Below, in pieces: positions 6,492-13,177 of a DNA stretch of 15,539 bases; the stretch's first letter is position 1; every line of letters begins with the position of its first letter. The translations under genes and the position numbers were made by a program. Source of the DNA: CBIHLX01 sp966210935. Lineage in GTDB: Bacteria; Patescibacteriota; Saccharimonadia; Saccharimonadales; Saccharimonadaceae. The notes under the pieces are model-generated. The model saw nothing but the letters and a program-made list of their open reading frames with translations. It was not told the origin of the DNA and ran no database searches. The stretch covers positions 1-15,539 of the forward strand of contig CBIHLX010000014.1 of NCBI GenBank assembly GCA_966210935.1, written 5' to 3'.

Positions 6492-7101
6492 CAAGAGCCT
6501 CCCTAGCATAGCCGACAAGTGCATACAGCCCCAGTGCTACCGCAAGCCACATAGCAACATATGCGGCAGCACCAACAGTGGCAACATTAAAAATGCTTAG
6601 TATAATAAAGCCGCCTACCGCTAGCCACAAAAGTGCCATACTTACCTTACCGACGCGAGATGGATGAAGACCCTTGCCCTGTATGCGCACCAATATGGAA
6701 ATAATCGCAATCATCACATGAGGTACTGCAAGTGCCGCCAACACCCAAAGAGGTGCAATCTCTGTGACTGCCAAGACAATAATCACACCAATCGTCTCGA
6801 GCTTATCAACAGTTGCATCCATAATCTCACCAAGAGGACTCTTTGTCTGTGTCAACTCAGCCAGCCACCCGTCAACCAAATCAAGTCCACGCCCTACTAT
6901 CACCAGTGTGAGCGCTAGCCAGTAATCCTGCCTCACGAGGGCAATAAATCCCGCAATTACCAGGACCAGGCCGACGATCGTTACGATATTACCTGGCGTA
7001 ATAACACCAGATGTCTTGGCGGCAAGGAGTTGCCAAAAGTTATACTTGCTCTTATCAATGCCCGCCCAATCAGGCTGGCCGGATGTCCGATGAAGTTTCA
7101 T
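6484..7101 (-). CDS. CDP-alcohol phosphatidyltransferase family protein with a variant signature
   Basis: Members of this family join a CDP-linked lipid to an alcohol such as glycerol-3-phosphate, inositol phosphate or serine and release CMP. The 205-aa protein shows the signature D-x2-D-G-x2-A at Asp74, Asp77, Gly78 and Ala81, then, after eight further residues, G-x3-D-x3-D at Gly91, Asp95 and Asp99, so all four metal-binding Asp are present. The Arg that normally follows Ala is Glu82. Membrane helices are expected near 35-55, 60-73, 100-125, 145-165 and 170-197. The acceptor alcohol cannot be deduced. No Shine-Dalgarno site precedes ATG 7101; a TGATATAAT box ends 6 nt before it, so the mRNA probably starts at the ATG. 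The gene converges with the CarS-like gene (8-bp overlap) with no terminator between them. Confidence 0.9.
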   Translation of the reverse strand: MKLHRTSGQPDWAGIDKSKYNFWQLLAAKTSGVITPGNIVTIVGLVLVIAGFIALVRQDYWLALTLVIVGRGLDLVDGWLAELTQTKSPLGEIMDATVDKLETIGVIIVLAVTEIAPLWVLAALAVPHVMIAIISILVRIQGKGLHPSRVGKVSMALLWLAVGGFIILSIFNVATVGAAAYVAMWLAVALGLYALVGYAREALVK

Positions 7102-7107
7102 GGACTT

Positions 7108-7116
7108 ATTATATCA
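7108..7116 (-). promoter_or_regulatory. Extended -10 promoter giving a leaderless mRNA (CDP-alcohol phosphatidyltransferase)
   Basis: The minus strand reads TGATATAAT with TTGCCA 15 nt upstream of the hexamer as a possible, closely spaced -35. Only six bases (AAGTCC) separate the -10 from the ATG, so the usual start falls on the A of the ATG. Confidence 0.65.
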
Positions 7117-7138
7117 AGAGTAGCGACATGGCAACGAC

Positions 7139-7180
7139 ACCAAAGTAAAAAGAGCCCCGATGGACTCTTTTTACTTTGGT
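7139..7180 (-). terminator. Intrinsic terminator of tRNA-Leu(GAG)
   Basis: There is a 16-bp perfect inverted repeat (arms 7139-7154 and 7165-7180) around a 10-nt loop, with T-rich descent on the minus strand. The outer bases of the stem are the tRNA's own discriminator A and encoded CCA (7177-7180), so the terminator stem and the mature tRNA 3' end share four bases. Confidence 0.85.
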
Positions 7181-7264
7181 GCGCGAGAGAGGACTTGAAC
7201 CTCCACGAGCGCAATGCTCACCAGCCCCTCAAGCTGACGCGTCTACCAATTCCGCCACTCGCGC
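7177..7264 (-). tRNA. tRNA-Leu (anticodon GAG)
   Basis: The minus strand folds as an 88-nt class II tRNA. Acceptor GCGCGAG pairs fully with CTCGCGC, the anticodon arm is TCAGC-TTGAGGG-GCTGG (anticodon GAG), the variable arm has a clear GAGC/GCTC stem, and the T arm is GAGG-TTCAAGT-CCTC. The discriminator is A and CCA is encoded. It follows the solute-binding protein gene with its own promoter. Confidence 0.96.
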
Positions 7265-7278
7265 ATAGGACTTTGATA

Positions 7279-7307
7279 AGTATAGCGTACCTAAGGGGTT
7301 TTGTAAA
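7279..7307 (-). promoter_or_regulatory. Promoter of tRNA-Leu(GAG), -35 and -10
   Basis: On the minus strand TTTACA (7302-7307) and TATACT (7279-7284) are separated by exactly 17 nt. Predicted start near 7272 leaves a leader of about 7 nt before the tRNA, the same distance as at the other tRNA unit. The -35 lies inside the last codons of the solute-binding protein gene (stop at 7291-7293). Confidence 0.75.
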
Positions 7308-9090
7308 CGCTTTTACTGTTTACACTCCAGTAAAGTACGTTGGAATAACGATCTTGCGGCGTCACGAGACGATGATCCGCGTTGACTGATTCAAGGGACT
7401 TATTCACGACATACGGCGCAACTGACTGATACAGACCGATTGCTGGCGCATCATCAAGCCACTGCTTGGCAAAGGCCTTATACTTCGCACTTCGGAGCGC
7501 CGGATCAAGACGATCGCGCGCACTTGCTAGCGAAGCATCGACCGTCGGGTTGCTATAGTTTGCAAAATTATAACCGTTCACACCGATCTGAGATGAGTGC
7601 CAGTATGCATATACATCAGGATCCGCGCCAATTGACAGCTCATAGAGAAGGACGTCGTAACTTCGCTGCTGCAGGATACCCTGCGTGAAACTTGCGGCCG
7701 GATCATTAGTGTCCACAATTTTTGCTGTAACCACAATGCCTAGCTTACGCCACTGCCCCGATAGTGTTTCGAGGGCTTTTTCATACTGAGAATTCTTCGT
7801 TGTCACGACAGACAGCTGTAGTGGTTGGCCATCTTTCTTGCGTACATTCCCCTCAAGTCGCCACCCGGCCGCATCGAGCATTTCGCCTGCCTTAGCTGCA
7901 TCGGCAACCGGGGCCTTCGGCAAGTCATTGCCTTCAACTTGAGTGCTTATAAATGGAAGGCTTAGTGCTGGAGGTGTCAAGCTTAAACCCTTGCGAATCG
8001 CCGTCGTATCGGTACCTACTTGCAACGCTTGCCGCACAGCCTTATCTTTTAGAATTGGCGTGGCAACATTAAATAGTGCATAGACTCCGTTATTAATAGG
8101 CTGTGCATAGACTTTATAATTGTGCGCATCAACACTAGCAAGACTACTCGATGGCAGATCGGCTGCCGCATTCACCTCACCCGTGCGCAATGCGTCAACA
8201 ATCTGCTCCTGGGTGGCATAGGCGTGGAGATCGAAGTTGTCAATCAAAGGCTGGCCTTTATAGTAATTTGGCGACGAGGCCAATGAGATGATCTTTTCTT
8301 TTCCGTTCACGTCTATAACCTGAGTCACGCGGAAGTCATATGGCCCACTCCCTACAGGGTCCTGGCTGAATGTGTTCTCACGGATAGCTGCACGCTGCAC
8401 GCTGTCAAGTTTATGCTTTGGCAGGATTGAAAACGTTAGTGCATGAGGGAATGCCGCATAAACTACCGGCAGCTTAAACTCAACTGTATAGCTATCTATC
8501 GCTCGCACCGTTACATCACGCCAGTTCACGCTTAGCGGCGAGCGTGTCTCGGGATCCTTAATGAGATCCATTGTGAAGACAACGTCATCCGCAGTCACCT
8601 TCCTGTCGTCTTGCCATTTTGCATCCTGACGAAGCTTGATCGTATACGTCGTTTGTGTCTCGTCGACTACTGCGCTCTCAGCTAGATCACTCTGGAGGTG
8701 CCCACTAGTGTCATAGGTGTAAAGAGACGAAAATAACAATCGACTGGCCGATAGCTCGGCGCTCGTACTCGCGTACAGCGGATTGAGAGTGTTAATCGGT
8801 CCTAGGACGGCCTCAGCATAAGTTCCACCCTCCGCTTGAGCGCTTGTCTGGTAATTACGCTGAAACCACAGTAATTGTCCCGCTACGGCCACAATCAGCA
8901 AGCCTACAAGAACTAGCCACCCGATAATATGGCGACGCACGCTACGAATATTGTCAATACGCTTGACGATAAACTTATGCGCGTGACGAACCGTTGCACC
9001 TTCGGCCTTTTTTACACGACGCGACAGGCGACGGCTATCAAACGTCGTGAGTTTCTGAAACTTCTTCCACTTAACTTTATCGTCAGCCAC
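7291..9090 (-). CDS. Membrane-anchored peptide-binding protein, ABC solute-binding family 5
   Basis: The 599-aa protein has a long basic cytoplasmic N-terminus (1-53, rich in Lys/Arg), one membrane helix (about 54-76) and a large extracytoplasmic domain of the SBP family 5 type. The domain pattern is clear: INTLNPLYA, LLFSSLYTYD, LRQDAKWQDDRKVTADDVVF, DPVGSGPY, the NPTVDASLASAR stretch and the closing QDRYSNVLYWSV. Such proteins bind oligopeptides outside the cell. No lipobox Cys or cleavable signal is visible, so the helix looks like a permanent anchor. No ABC permease or ATPase gene is in the window. The start is GTG at 9090 with AGGG about 8 nt upstream, 10 bp after the secG stop; it is the last gene of the operon. 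Confidence 0.92.
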   Translation of the reverse strand: MADDKVKWKKFQKLTTFDSRRLSRRVKKAEGATVRHAHKFIVKRIDNIRSVRRHIIGWLVLVGLLIVAVAGQLLWFQRNYQTSAQAEGGTYAEAVLGPINTLNPLYASTSAELSASRLLFSSLYTYDTSGHLQSDLAESAVVDETQTTYTIKLRQDAKWQDDRKVTADDVVFTMDLIKDPETRSPLSVNWRDVTVRAIDSYTVEFKLPVVYAAFPHALTFSILPKHKLDSVQRAAIRENTFSQDPVGSGPYDFRVTQVIDVNGKEKIISLASSPNYYKGQPLIDNFDLHAYATQEQIVDALRTGEVNAAADLPSSSLASVDAHNYKVYAQPINNGVYALFNVATPILKDKAVRQALQVGTDTTAIRKGLSLTPPALSLPFISTQVEGNDLPKAPVADAAKAGEMLDAAGWRLEGNVRKKDGQPLQLSVVTTKNSQYEKALETLSGQWRKLGIVVTAKIVDTNDPAASFTQGILQQRSYDVLLYELSIGADPDVYAYWHSSQIGVNGYNFANYSNPTVDASLASARDRLDPALRSAKYKAFAKQWLDDAPAIGLYQSVAPYVVNKSLESVNADHRLVTPQDRYSNVLYWSVNSKSVYKTP

Positions 9091-9100
9091 AAATACTACC

Positions 9101-9337
9101 CTAGCCGTTAATTGCTGGCAGCAATAAACCTACGAGAATAGACAGAATGAAGATAACAGCCAACACCACTGTCGCTTCAAATAAATTCTTATCAAGACCG
9201 CGACGAGTAGTATAGAGCTCACCCGAGCTACCAAAGCCAGCGCCCAGCGTTGCGCCACGCTGCTGCAGCAGAATTGCCACAATCATCAAAAAGGCCGATC
9301 CTACCGTAATAATCTGCAAAATACCATCAATACTCAT
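9101..9337 (-). CDS. secG: Preprotein translocase subunit SecG
   Basis: SecG is the small accessory subunit of the SecYEG channel and assists SecA-driven export. The 78-aa protein has two membrane helices (about 5-25 and 54-75) flanking the conserved cytoplasmic loop with LLQQRGATLGAGFG and GELYTTRRGLDKNLFEAT, the family hallmark. AGGAGG at 9345-9350 lies 7 nt before ATG 9337. The start shares one base with the stop of the preceding gene (TAATG), so translation is probably coupled. It precedes the anchored peptide-binding protein, an exported product. Confidence 0.96.
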   Translation of the reverse strand: MSIDGILQIITVGSAFLMIVAILLQQRGATLGAGFGSSGELYTTRRGLDKNLFEATVVLAVIFILSILVGLLLPAING

Positions 9338-9729
9338 TATCTTTCCTCCTGGCGACGCCCATACTGTAATTCGAGCGCACTACTTACTATATAGTTTACC
9401 AAACTTAGGATCATTCCGGTCAGAACTGAATACCAGAATGTCATATGGATACCCGGCGCCAGCTTGAGCGAAAGATAGACCATCAGGCCGTTGACGATAA
9501 TAGTAAACAGACCCAAGGTTACCAATATTGCCGGCAACGACAATATTATTACAATTGGCTTCAATATGCTGTTGATAATAGAGAAAATCAAGCCAGCAAG
9601 CAGGAAGCCGCCAATACCGGCAGTCACCACCTCATCGTCGTAGCCGGTGCCAAATAGTCTAACAGCAACCCATAAGCCGAATGAATTCAATACCCAGCGG
9701 ATATTGAATGCGAAAAATTGCTTCTTCAT
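9337..9729 (-). CDS. Four-TM membrane protein of the PF04020 (YvlD / holin superfamily IV-like) family
   Basis: This 130-aa protein is almost entirely hydrophobic, with segments near 9-26, 35-56, 58-90 (two helices) and 97-117, and a charged C-tail (GRRQEER). The motif order N-x3-KP (53-58), LP (65-66), TLGLFTIIVN (71-80) and a later L-x2-Y pattern fits the YvlD-like family that databases label as 4-TMS phage holin superfamily IV. The cellular role is unknown and the holin label is not evidence of lysis or prophage. AGGA lies about 8-10 nt before ATG 9729, and 22 bp separate it from the pepP-type gene. A TATAGT at 9741-9746 might be an internal promoter. Confidence 0.85.
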   Translation of the reverse strand: MKKQFFAFNIRWVLNSFGLWVAVRLFGTGYDDEVVTAGIGGFLLAGLIFSIINSILKPIVIILSLPAILVTLGLFTIIVNGLMVYLSLKLAPGIHMTFWYSVLTGMILSLVNYIVSSALELQYGRRQEER

Positions 9730-9751
9730 AATCTTTTCCTACTATACGTGG

Positions 9752-10963
9752 TTATGCTAGATCTGTCGAGAGCGCACCACTTAAGTTGCGATAGCCAGTG
9801 TCCGTAATAAGAATATCGTCCTCAATACGCACACCTATACTTTCTTCGGGAATATAGATACCAGGTTCTACTGTCAGAACCATCCCAGGCTCAAGCATGG
9901 CCGGACCACCCAGGCTGTCATGGACATCAATACCCAGTCCGTGACTAATAGAATGCGGGAAGTATCGGTGGTAATTTGTCGTATCATCGCGCCCCTTCAT
10001 CAGACCAAGTGAAAGCAGTGCGTCCTTCATCAGCTCATCGACAGTCTCGTGATACTCTTCAATCGAAAGACCCGGTCTCAGCTGTTGGATAATTTGTCGC
10101 TGCGCTTCAGCTACCACCCGATGAACCGCCGCCTGACGCACCGTTGCTCGGCCGATGGCATAGGTACGTGTAATGTCAGCTGCATAACCCTGGTGACGCG
10201 CACCGATATCCAGTAAAAGTAACGAACCCTTTTTTAATGGACCATTGTTTGAGCTGTAGTGTAGTGTACAAGCGTGGCCACCAGCAGCTACGATCGGATC
10301 GTACGCATGACCGAGCGCACCGTGACGACGAAAATAATAGCTAAACTCAGCTTCCACTTCATATTCATGTCGGAAATCACCTAGATGCTCACGTACATGA
10401 TTAAATGCACCTACAGTCAAAGTGATTGCCTTTTCCATAGCAGCAATCTCTTCTGGCTGCTTAATCGCACGTAGTTTGCTTATTTCTTGACGTAAACCGC
10501 GCACATCGGCAAAAAGGCGACCTAGTCGGCGCTTCAAGATATCAGGAGCCGGGTTCCGCGTAAAATCATAATACTGCGCATGGGGATCATCTCCTAGCGT
10601 AAACACCACGGCATGGTGACGAGCCAGCTCAGCCAGCATCTCTTCAGCCTCGGTCCTCGTTATGACTGCGTCAACACCACTGATTGCAATCGCTTCCTCT
10701 GGCCGTAAACTCCCGTCAAAGACCTGGTGCACTTCGTCAACTTCTGGCGCCACCAGCCAACTCTTCTTGCGGCTGCCATCGATAATGAGCTGCCAGTCTG
10801 CCGACTCAATCCCAGTTAGCCACCAGAAATTCGCCTCTTGCTCGAACGTAAAAGCGGCATCATTACCGCGCTGCAGCTGCGTATACGCCGCCATGACTAC
10901 TGGCGAAGATCCAAGAGATCGCATGAGTTTAAGTCGATTACCCGCAAAAAAATCAGCTTTCAT
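9752..10963 (-). CDS. pepP: Xaa-Pro aminopeptidase (M24 family)
   Basis: This enzyme removes the N-terminal residue of peptides with proline in second place, using a two-metal centre in a pita-bread fold. The 403-aa protein has an N-terminal aminopeptidase P-type domain (about 1-165) and a catalytic domain with all five metal ligands visible: Asp252 (LLLDIGA), Asp263 (ADITRTY), His341 (HSISHGLGIDVHD), Glu366 (TVEPGIY) and Glu381 (VRIEDD). The supporting His337 and HYSSNN motifs are also there. There is no signal peptide, so it is cytoplasmic. GAGG at 10974-10977 lies 10 nt before ATG 10963, inside the end of the pilin gene only 2 bp upstream. With the peptide-binding protein in the same operon, a role in using imported peptides is plausible. 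Confidence 0.95.
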   Translation of the reverse strand: MKADFFAGNRLKLMRSLGSSPVVMAAYTQLQRGNDAAFTFEQEANFWWLTGIESADWQLIIDGSRKKSWLVAPEVDEVHQVFDGSLRPEEAIAISGVDAVITRTEAEEMLAELARHHAVVFTLGDDPHAQYYDFTRNPAPDILKRRLGRLFADVRGLRQEISKLRAIKQPEEIAAMEKAITLTVGAFNHVREHLGDFRHEYEVEAEFSYYFRRHGALGHAYDPIVAAGGHACTLHYSSNNGPLKKGSLLLLDIGARHQGYAADITRTYAIGRATVRQAAVHRVVAEAQRQIIQQLRPGLSIEEYHETVDELMKDALLSLGLMKGRDDTTNYHRYFPHSISHGLGIDVHDSLGGPAMLEPGMVLTVEPGIYIPEESIGVRIEDDILITDTGYRNLSGALSTDLA

Positions 10964-10965
10964 CT

Positions 10966-11559
10966 TTACGATACCTCAATGTAATAATTCATACCGTAAG
11001 AGGTACCCCAAGTCGCAGTGGTACAGCCCACGGTGCACCCGCTCGCAGTGGTGCAGAGTGAGTCTAAGGCTGCATTATTAGCAGGCATCGTTTCTAAAGA
11101 AGCCATGACATACGCTCTTTTGACACCATTTACCGTACAGTGCATTTTCATATAAGCCCTGGTCGGATTTCCGCCGCAGATACCACCACTATTCCGCTTA
11201 CAGCCAGTAGGATCAGTTGCCTCACCAGCATCCAACAGCCCCCTATCTATAAGACACTGCTCAATTGAGTTCATGTATGTTGTCACCTCGGCACTACTCA
11301 GAGATGTCCAGCCTTCTCCATTGCCACCGGAGCCACAATTACTTCCCGATTCAATAAAATCACCATTCCATGTAAGGTTGGTCTTGAGGGCCGTCGCAAG
11401 CTGCTGCATGTCACTTTTGCGCTCAGCATCACGTGTACGCTCTTGGTAGGTGCCATATGAAACAATGACGATACTCACCAGAATGGCAATAATCACCAGT
11501 GTTATAAGTAGTTCTACGACTGTAAACCCGACAGTTTTTATATGCCTTGAAATGTTCAT
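10966..11559 (-). CDS. Type IV pilin-like protein with eight cysteines
   Basis: I place the start at ATG 11559 (197 aa), with AAGGA about 6 nt upstream, not at the TTG twelve codons earlier. The leader MNISRHIKTVG ends at Gly11, followed by FTVVELLITLVIIAILVSIV: a prepilin peptidase site, Glu at mature +5, and a hydrophobic helix to about residue 34. The ERTRDAERKSDMQQLATALK segment is the usual pilin helix. The C-terminal globular part is Gly/Ser/Thr rich and holds eight Cys (in NCGSGG, QCLID, GCKRN, GICGG, HCTVNG, LCTTASGCTVGC), an even number that suggests disulfide bonds after export. It is the first gene of the operon with pepP, the PF04020-like gene, secG and the peptide-binding protein. 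It differs from the pilin at 1-397 beyond the leader helix. Confidence 0.92.
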   Translation of the reverse strand: MNISRHIKTVGFTVVELLITLVIIAILVSIVIVSYGTYQERTRDAERKSDMQQLATALKTNLTWNGDFIESGSNCGSGGNGEGWTSLSSAEVTTYMNSIEQCLIDRGLLDAGEATDPTGCKRNSGGICGGNPTRAYMKMHCTVNGVKRAYVMASLETMPANNAALDSLCTTASGCTVGCTTATWGTSYGMNYYIEVS

Positions 11560-11583
11560 GTTTATCCTTGTATTGCTATTGGT

Positions 11584-11592
11584 ACTATAGCA
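11584..11592 (-). promoter_or_regulatory. Extended -10 promoter of the pilin-pepP-secG operon
   Basis: The minus strand reads TGCTATAGT. Expected start near 11577 gives a leader of about 18 nt that includes the AAGGA ribosome site. The box sits about 10 nt after the uvrC stop and lies in a 12-bp element (11586-11597, GCTTGTGCTATA on the minus strand) identical to that before the first pilin gene. Confidence 0.55.
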
Positions 11593-11598
11593 CAAGCA

Positions 11599-13083
11599 TT
11601 ATGGTCGAGACAGATACTTTTGCAGCATGGCGGCCTTCGCCTGACCGACCGTCGCAACCACCTGTTCGTCCGTCGCCTGCTGGACCCCGCGCAGACTACC
11701 AAATGTCTTCATCAATTTTTTACGCGTCGCCGGCCCAATCCCTGGAATATCCTCAAGACTACTAGCCGTCATCTTCTGACGCTTGAGGACTGTGTGGTAA
11801 CTCACGGCAAACCGATGCGACTCGTCGCGTATGCGCTGCAAAAGCTTCACTATATGCGATGAGTGCGGCAGATTAACGAGCGTAAAATCATCCGTGATTG
11901 TCGTGTAGCCATCGAGTTGTGCCAACTTCTCTTTATTGAGAACCACGTTAGACTTTTCGTGATGAATGACAATCTGCTCTTCGCGCTTTGCAAGACCAAT
12001 AAAGGGCATCGCCTTCCCCATTGCCTCGCGCGCTTGCAGAGCCGCATCAAGCTGTCCTTTACCACCGTCGATCAATACCAAGTCTGGCACGCCCCAGCTC
12101 GATAGGTTTTTTTCGCTCAACCGTCGCGTAAGTGTTTCGTTCATATTATAAAAGTCATTATTGTGCTCAATACGCGTTTTGAACTTTCGATAGTTTGCTC
12201 GATCACTTGCACCGTTGGTAAATACCACCATGCTAGCCACTACATTGGTGCCACCCATATGCGAGATGTCATACCCCTCAATGCGCATAGGGAACTTTGT
12301 AAGCCCCAACAGATCAACGAGGTCACTCAGTGCATGATCTTTACTGATATCAAGAAACTCCTTATCGCCAAACATGATACGCCGCTGTAATTCGGCCAAA
12401 AAGGTGAGTTTATTGCGCAGTTCTGCTGCCTTTTCAAAATCATGCAGGCCCGCCGCAGCCTTCATGTCGCGCTCCAGTTCTCGCGTGATAGTTTTACGCC
12501 CGCCCTCAAGATACCGTACGAGCTTCCGAAGATTCTGTCGATACTCTTCGTTTGAAGTACCTGGCTTTGGGCTCAGGCCAAGATGAGAATCAAGATCTGG
12601 TCGCTGACCGTCACGAGGCGGCTTCGTATAGTATGGAAAGATCTTCCTCAAGTAGCGCAGCGCCTTACGTACCGCGGCGCCATTGTAGTAAGGGCCGTAA
12701 TAATCAGCTCCGTCATCCGCCGGGTTACGCGTATACGCTACGTGCGGCCAGTCGCTCTTCATATCGATTCGCACAAAAAGTTGCGACTTATCATCTCGCA
12801 AGAGTATGTTGTAGCGAGGCATATAGCGCTTAACCATTTCACTTTCAAGGAACAGAGCATCTATCTCACTCTCCGTCTCGACCCAATCCGTATCCTCAAT
12901 CTCCGCAACAAGTGCCCGCGTCTTTACATCCATCTCGCGAGTTGACTGAAAATACTGGCGCACACGATTTTTAAGTACCGCCGCTTTGCCAACATAAATA
13001 ATCTCGCCGTCTGCAGATTTGTGAAAATAGACCCCAGCAGAGCGGGGCAGTGTTTTCAGTTTAGCCTCTAGTTTACTATTCAT
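11599..13083 (-). CDS. uvrC: Excinuclease ABC subunit C (UvrC) lacking the cysteine cluster
   Basis: UvrC makes both cuts in nucleotide excision repair. The start ATG 13083 (494 aa) directly precedes the conserved LPRSAGVY; a TTG start further upstream would overlap trhO and add unrelated sequence. Domains in order: GIY-YIG nuclease (about 10-95; GVYFHK, IYVGKA), the central region, UvrB-binding UVR motif (about 203-235; DFEKAAELRNKL), the RNase H-like nuclease with Asp272 (GYDISHMGG), Asp339 (VLIDGGKGQ) and His423 (RDESHRFA), and a C-terminal helix-hairpin-helix (about 440-492; IPGIGPATRKKL). Bacterial UvrC usually carries four Cys near 150-180 that bind [4Fe-4S]; here that stretch reads FPYYTK and RPDLDSHLGLSPKPG, with none, and the whole protein has no Cys. 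It is shorter than E. coli UvrC. There is no Shine-Dalgarno site at a useful distance; a -10 ends 8 nt before the ATG. Confidence 0.96.
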   Translation of the reverse strand: MNSKLEAKLKTLPRSAGVYFHKSADGEIIYVGKAAVLKNRVRQYFQSTREMDVKTRALVAEIEDTDWVETESEIDALFLESEMVKRYMPRYNILLRDDKSQLFVRIDMKSDWPHVAYTRNPADDGADYYGPYYNGAAVRKALRYLRKIFPYYTKPPRDGQRPDLDSHLGLSPKPGTSNEEYRQNLRKLVRYLEGGRKTITRELERDMKAAAGLHDFEKAAELRNKLTFLAELQRRIMFGDKEFLDISKDHALSDLVDLLGLTKFPMRIEGYDISHMGGTNVVASMVVFTNGASDRANYRKFKTRIEHNNDFYNMNETLTRRLSEKNLSSWGVPDLVLIDGGKGQLDAALQAREAMGKAMPFIGLAKREEQIVIHHEKSNVVLNKEKLAQLDGYTTITDDFTLVNLPHSSHIVKLLQRIRDESHRFAVSYHTVLKRQKMTASSLEDIPGIGPATRKKLMKTFGSLRGVQQATDEQVVATVGQAKAAMLQKYLSRP

Positions 13084-13091
13084 CTCTTTAT

Positions 13092-13097
13092 AGTATA
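13092..13097 (-). promoter_or_regulatory. -10 box of uvrC, predicted near-leaderless mRNA
   Basis: The minus strand reads TATACT, 8 nt before the uvrC ATG, so transcription would start about 2 nt before or at the ATG. There is no TGn extension and no clear -35. The AAAGAG touching the ATG is too close to act as a ribosome site. Confidence 0.5.
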
Positions 13098-13177
13098 GCT
13101 CTATTCGCTTCGCTCTTACGGAGCTCGTCGGCAAAATAACATAATGCCCTCTGCAGATATCATCAAGAACAATTAGG

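Noticed and set aside
9337..9729. Prophage signal from a holin-family protein
   Set aside because: The PF04020-like family is widespread in ordinary chromosomes, and no other phage gene, integrase or attachment site is present.
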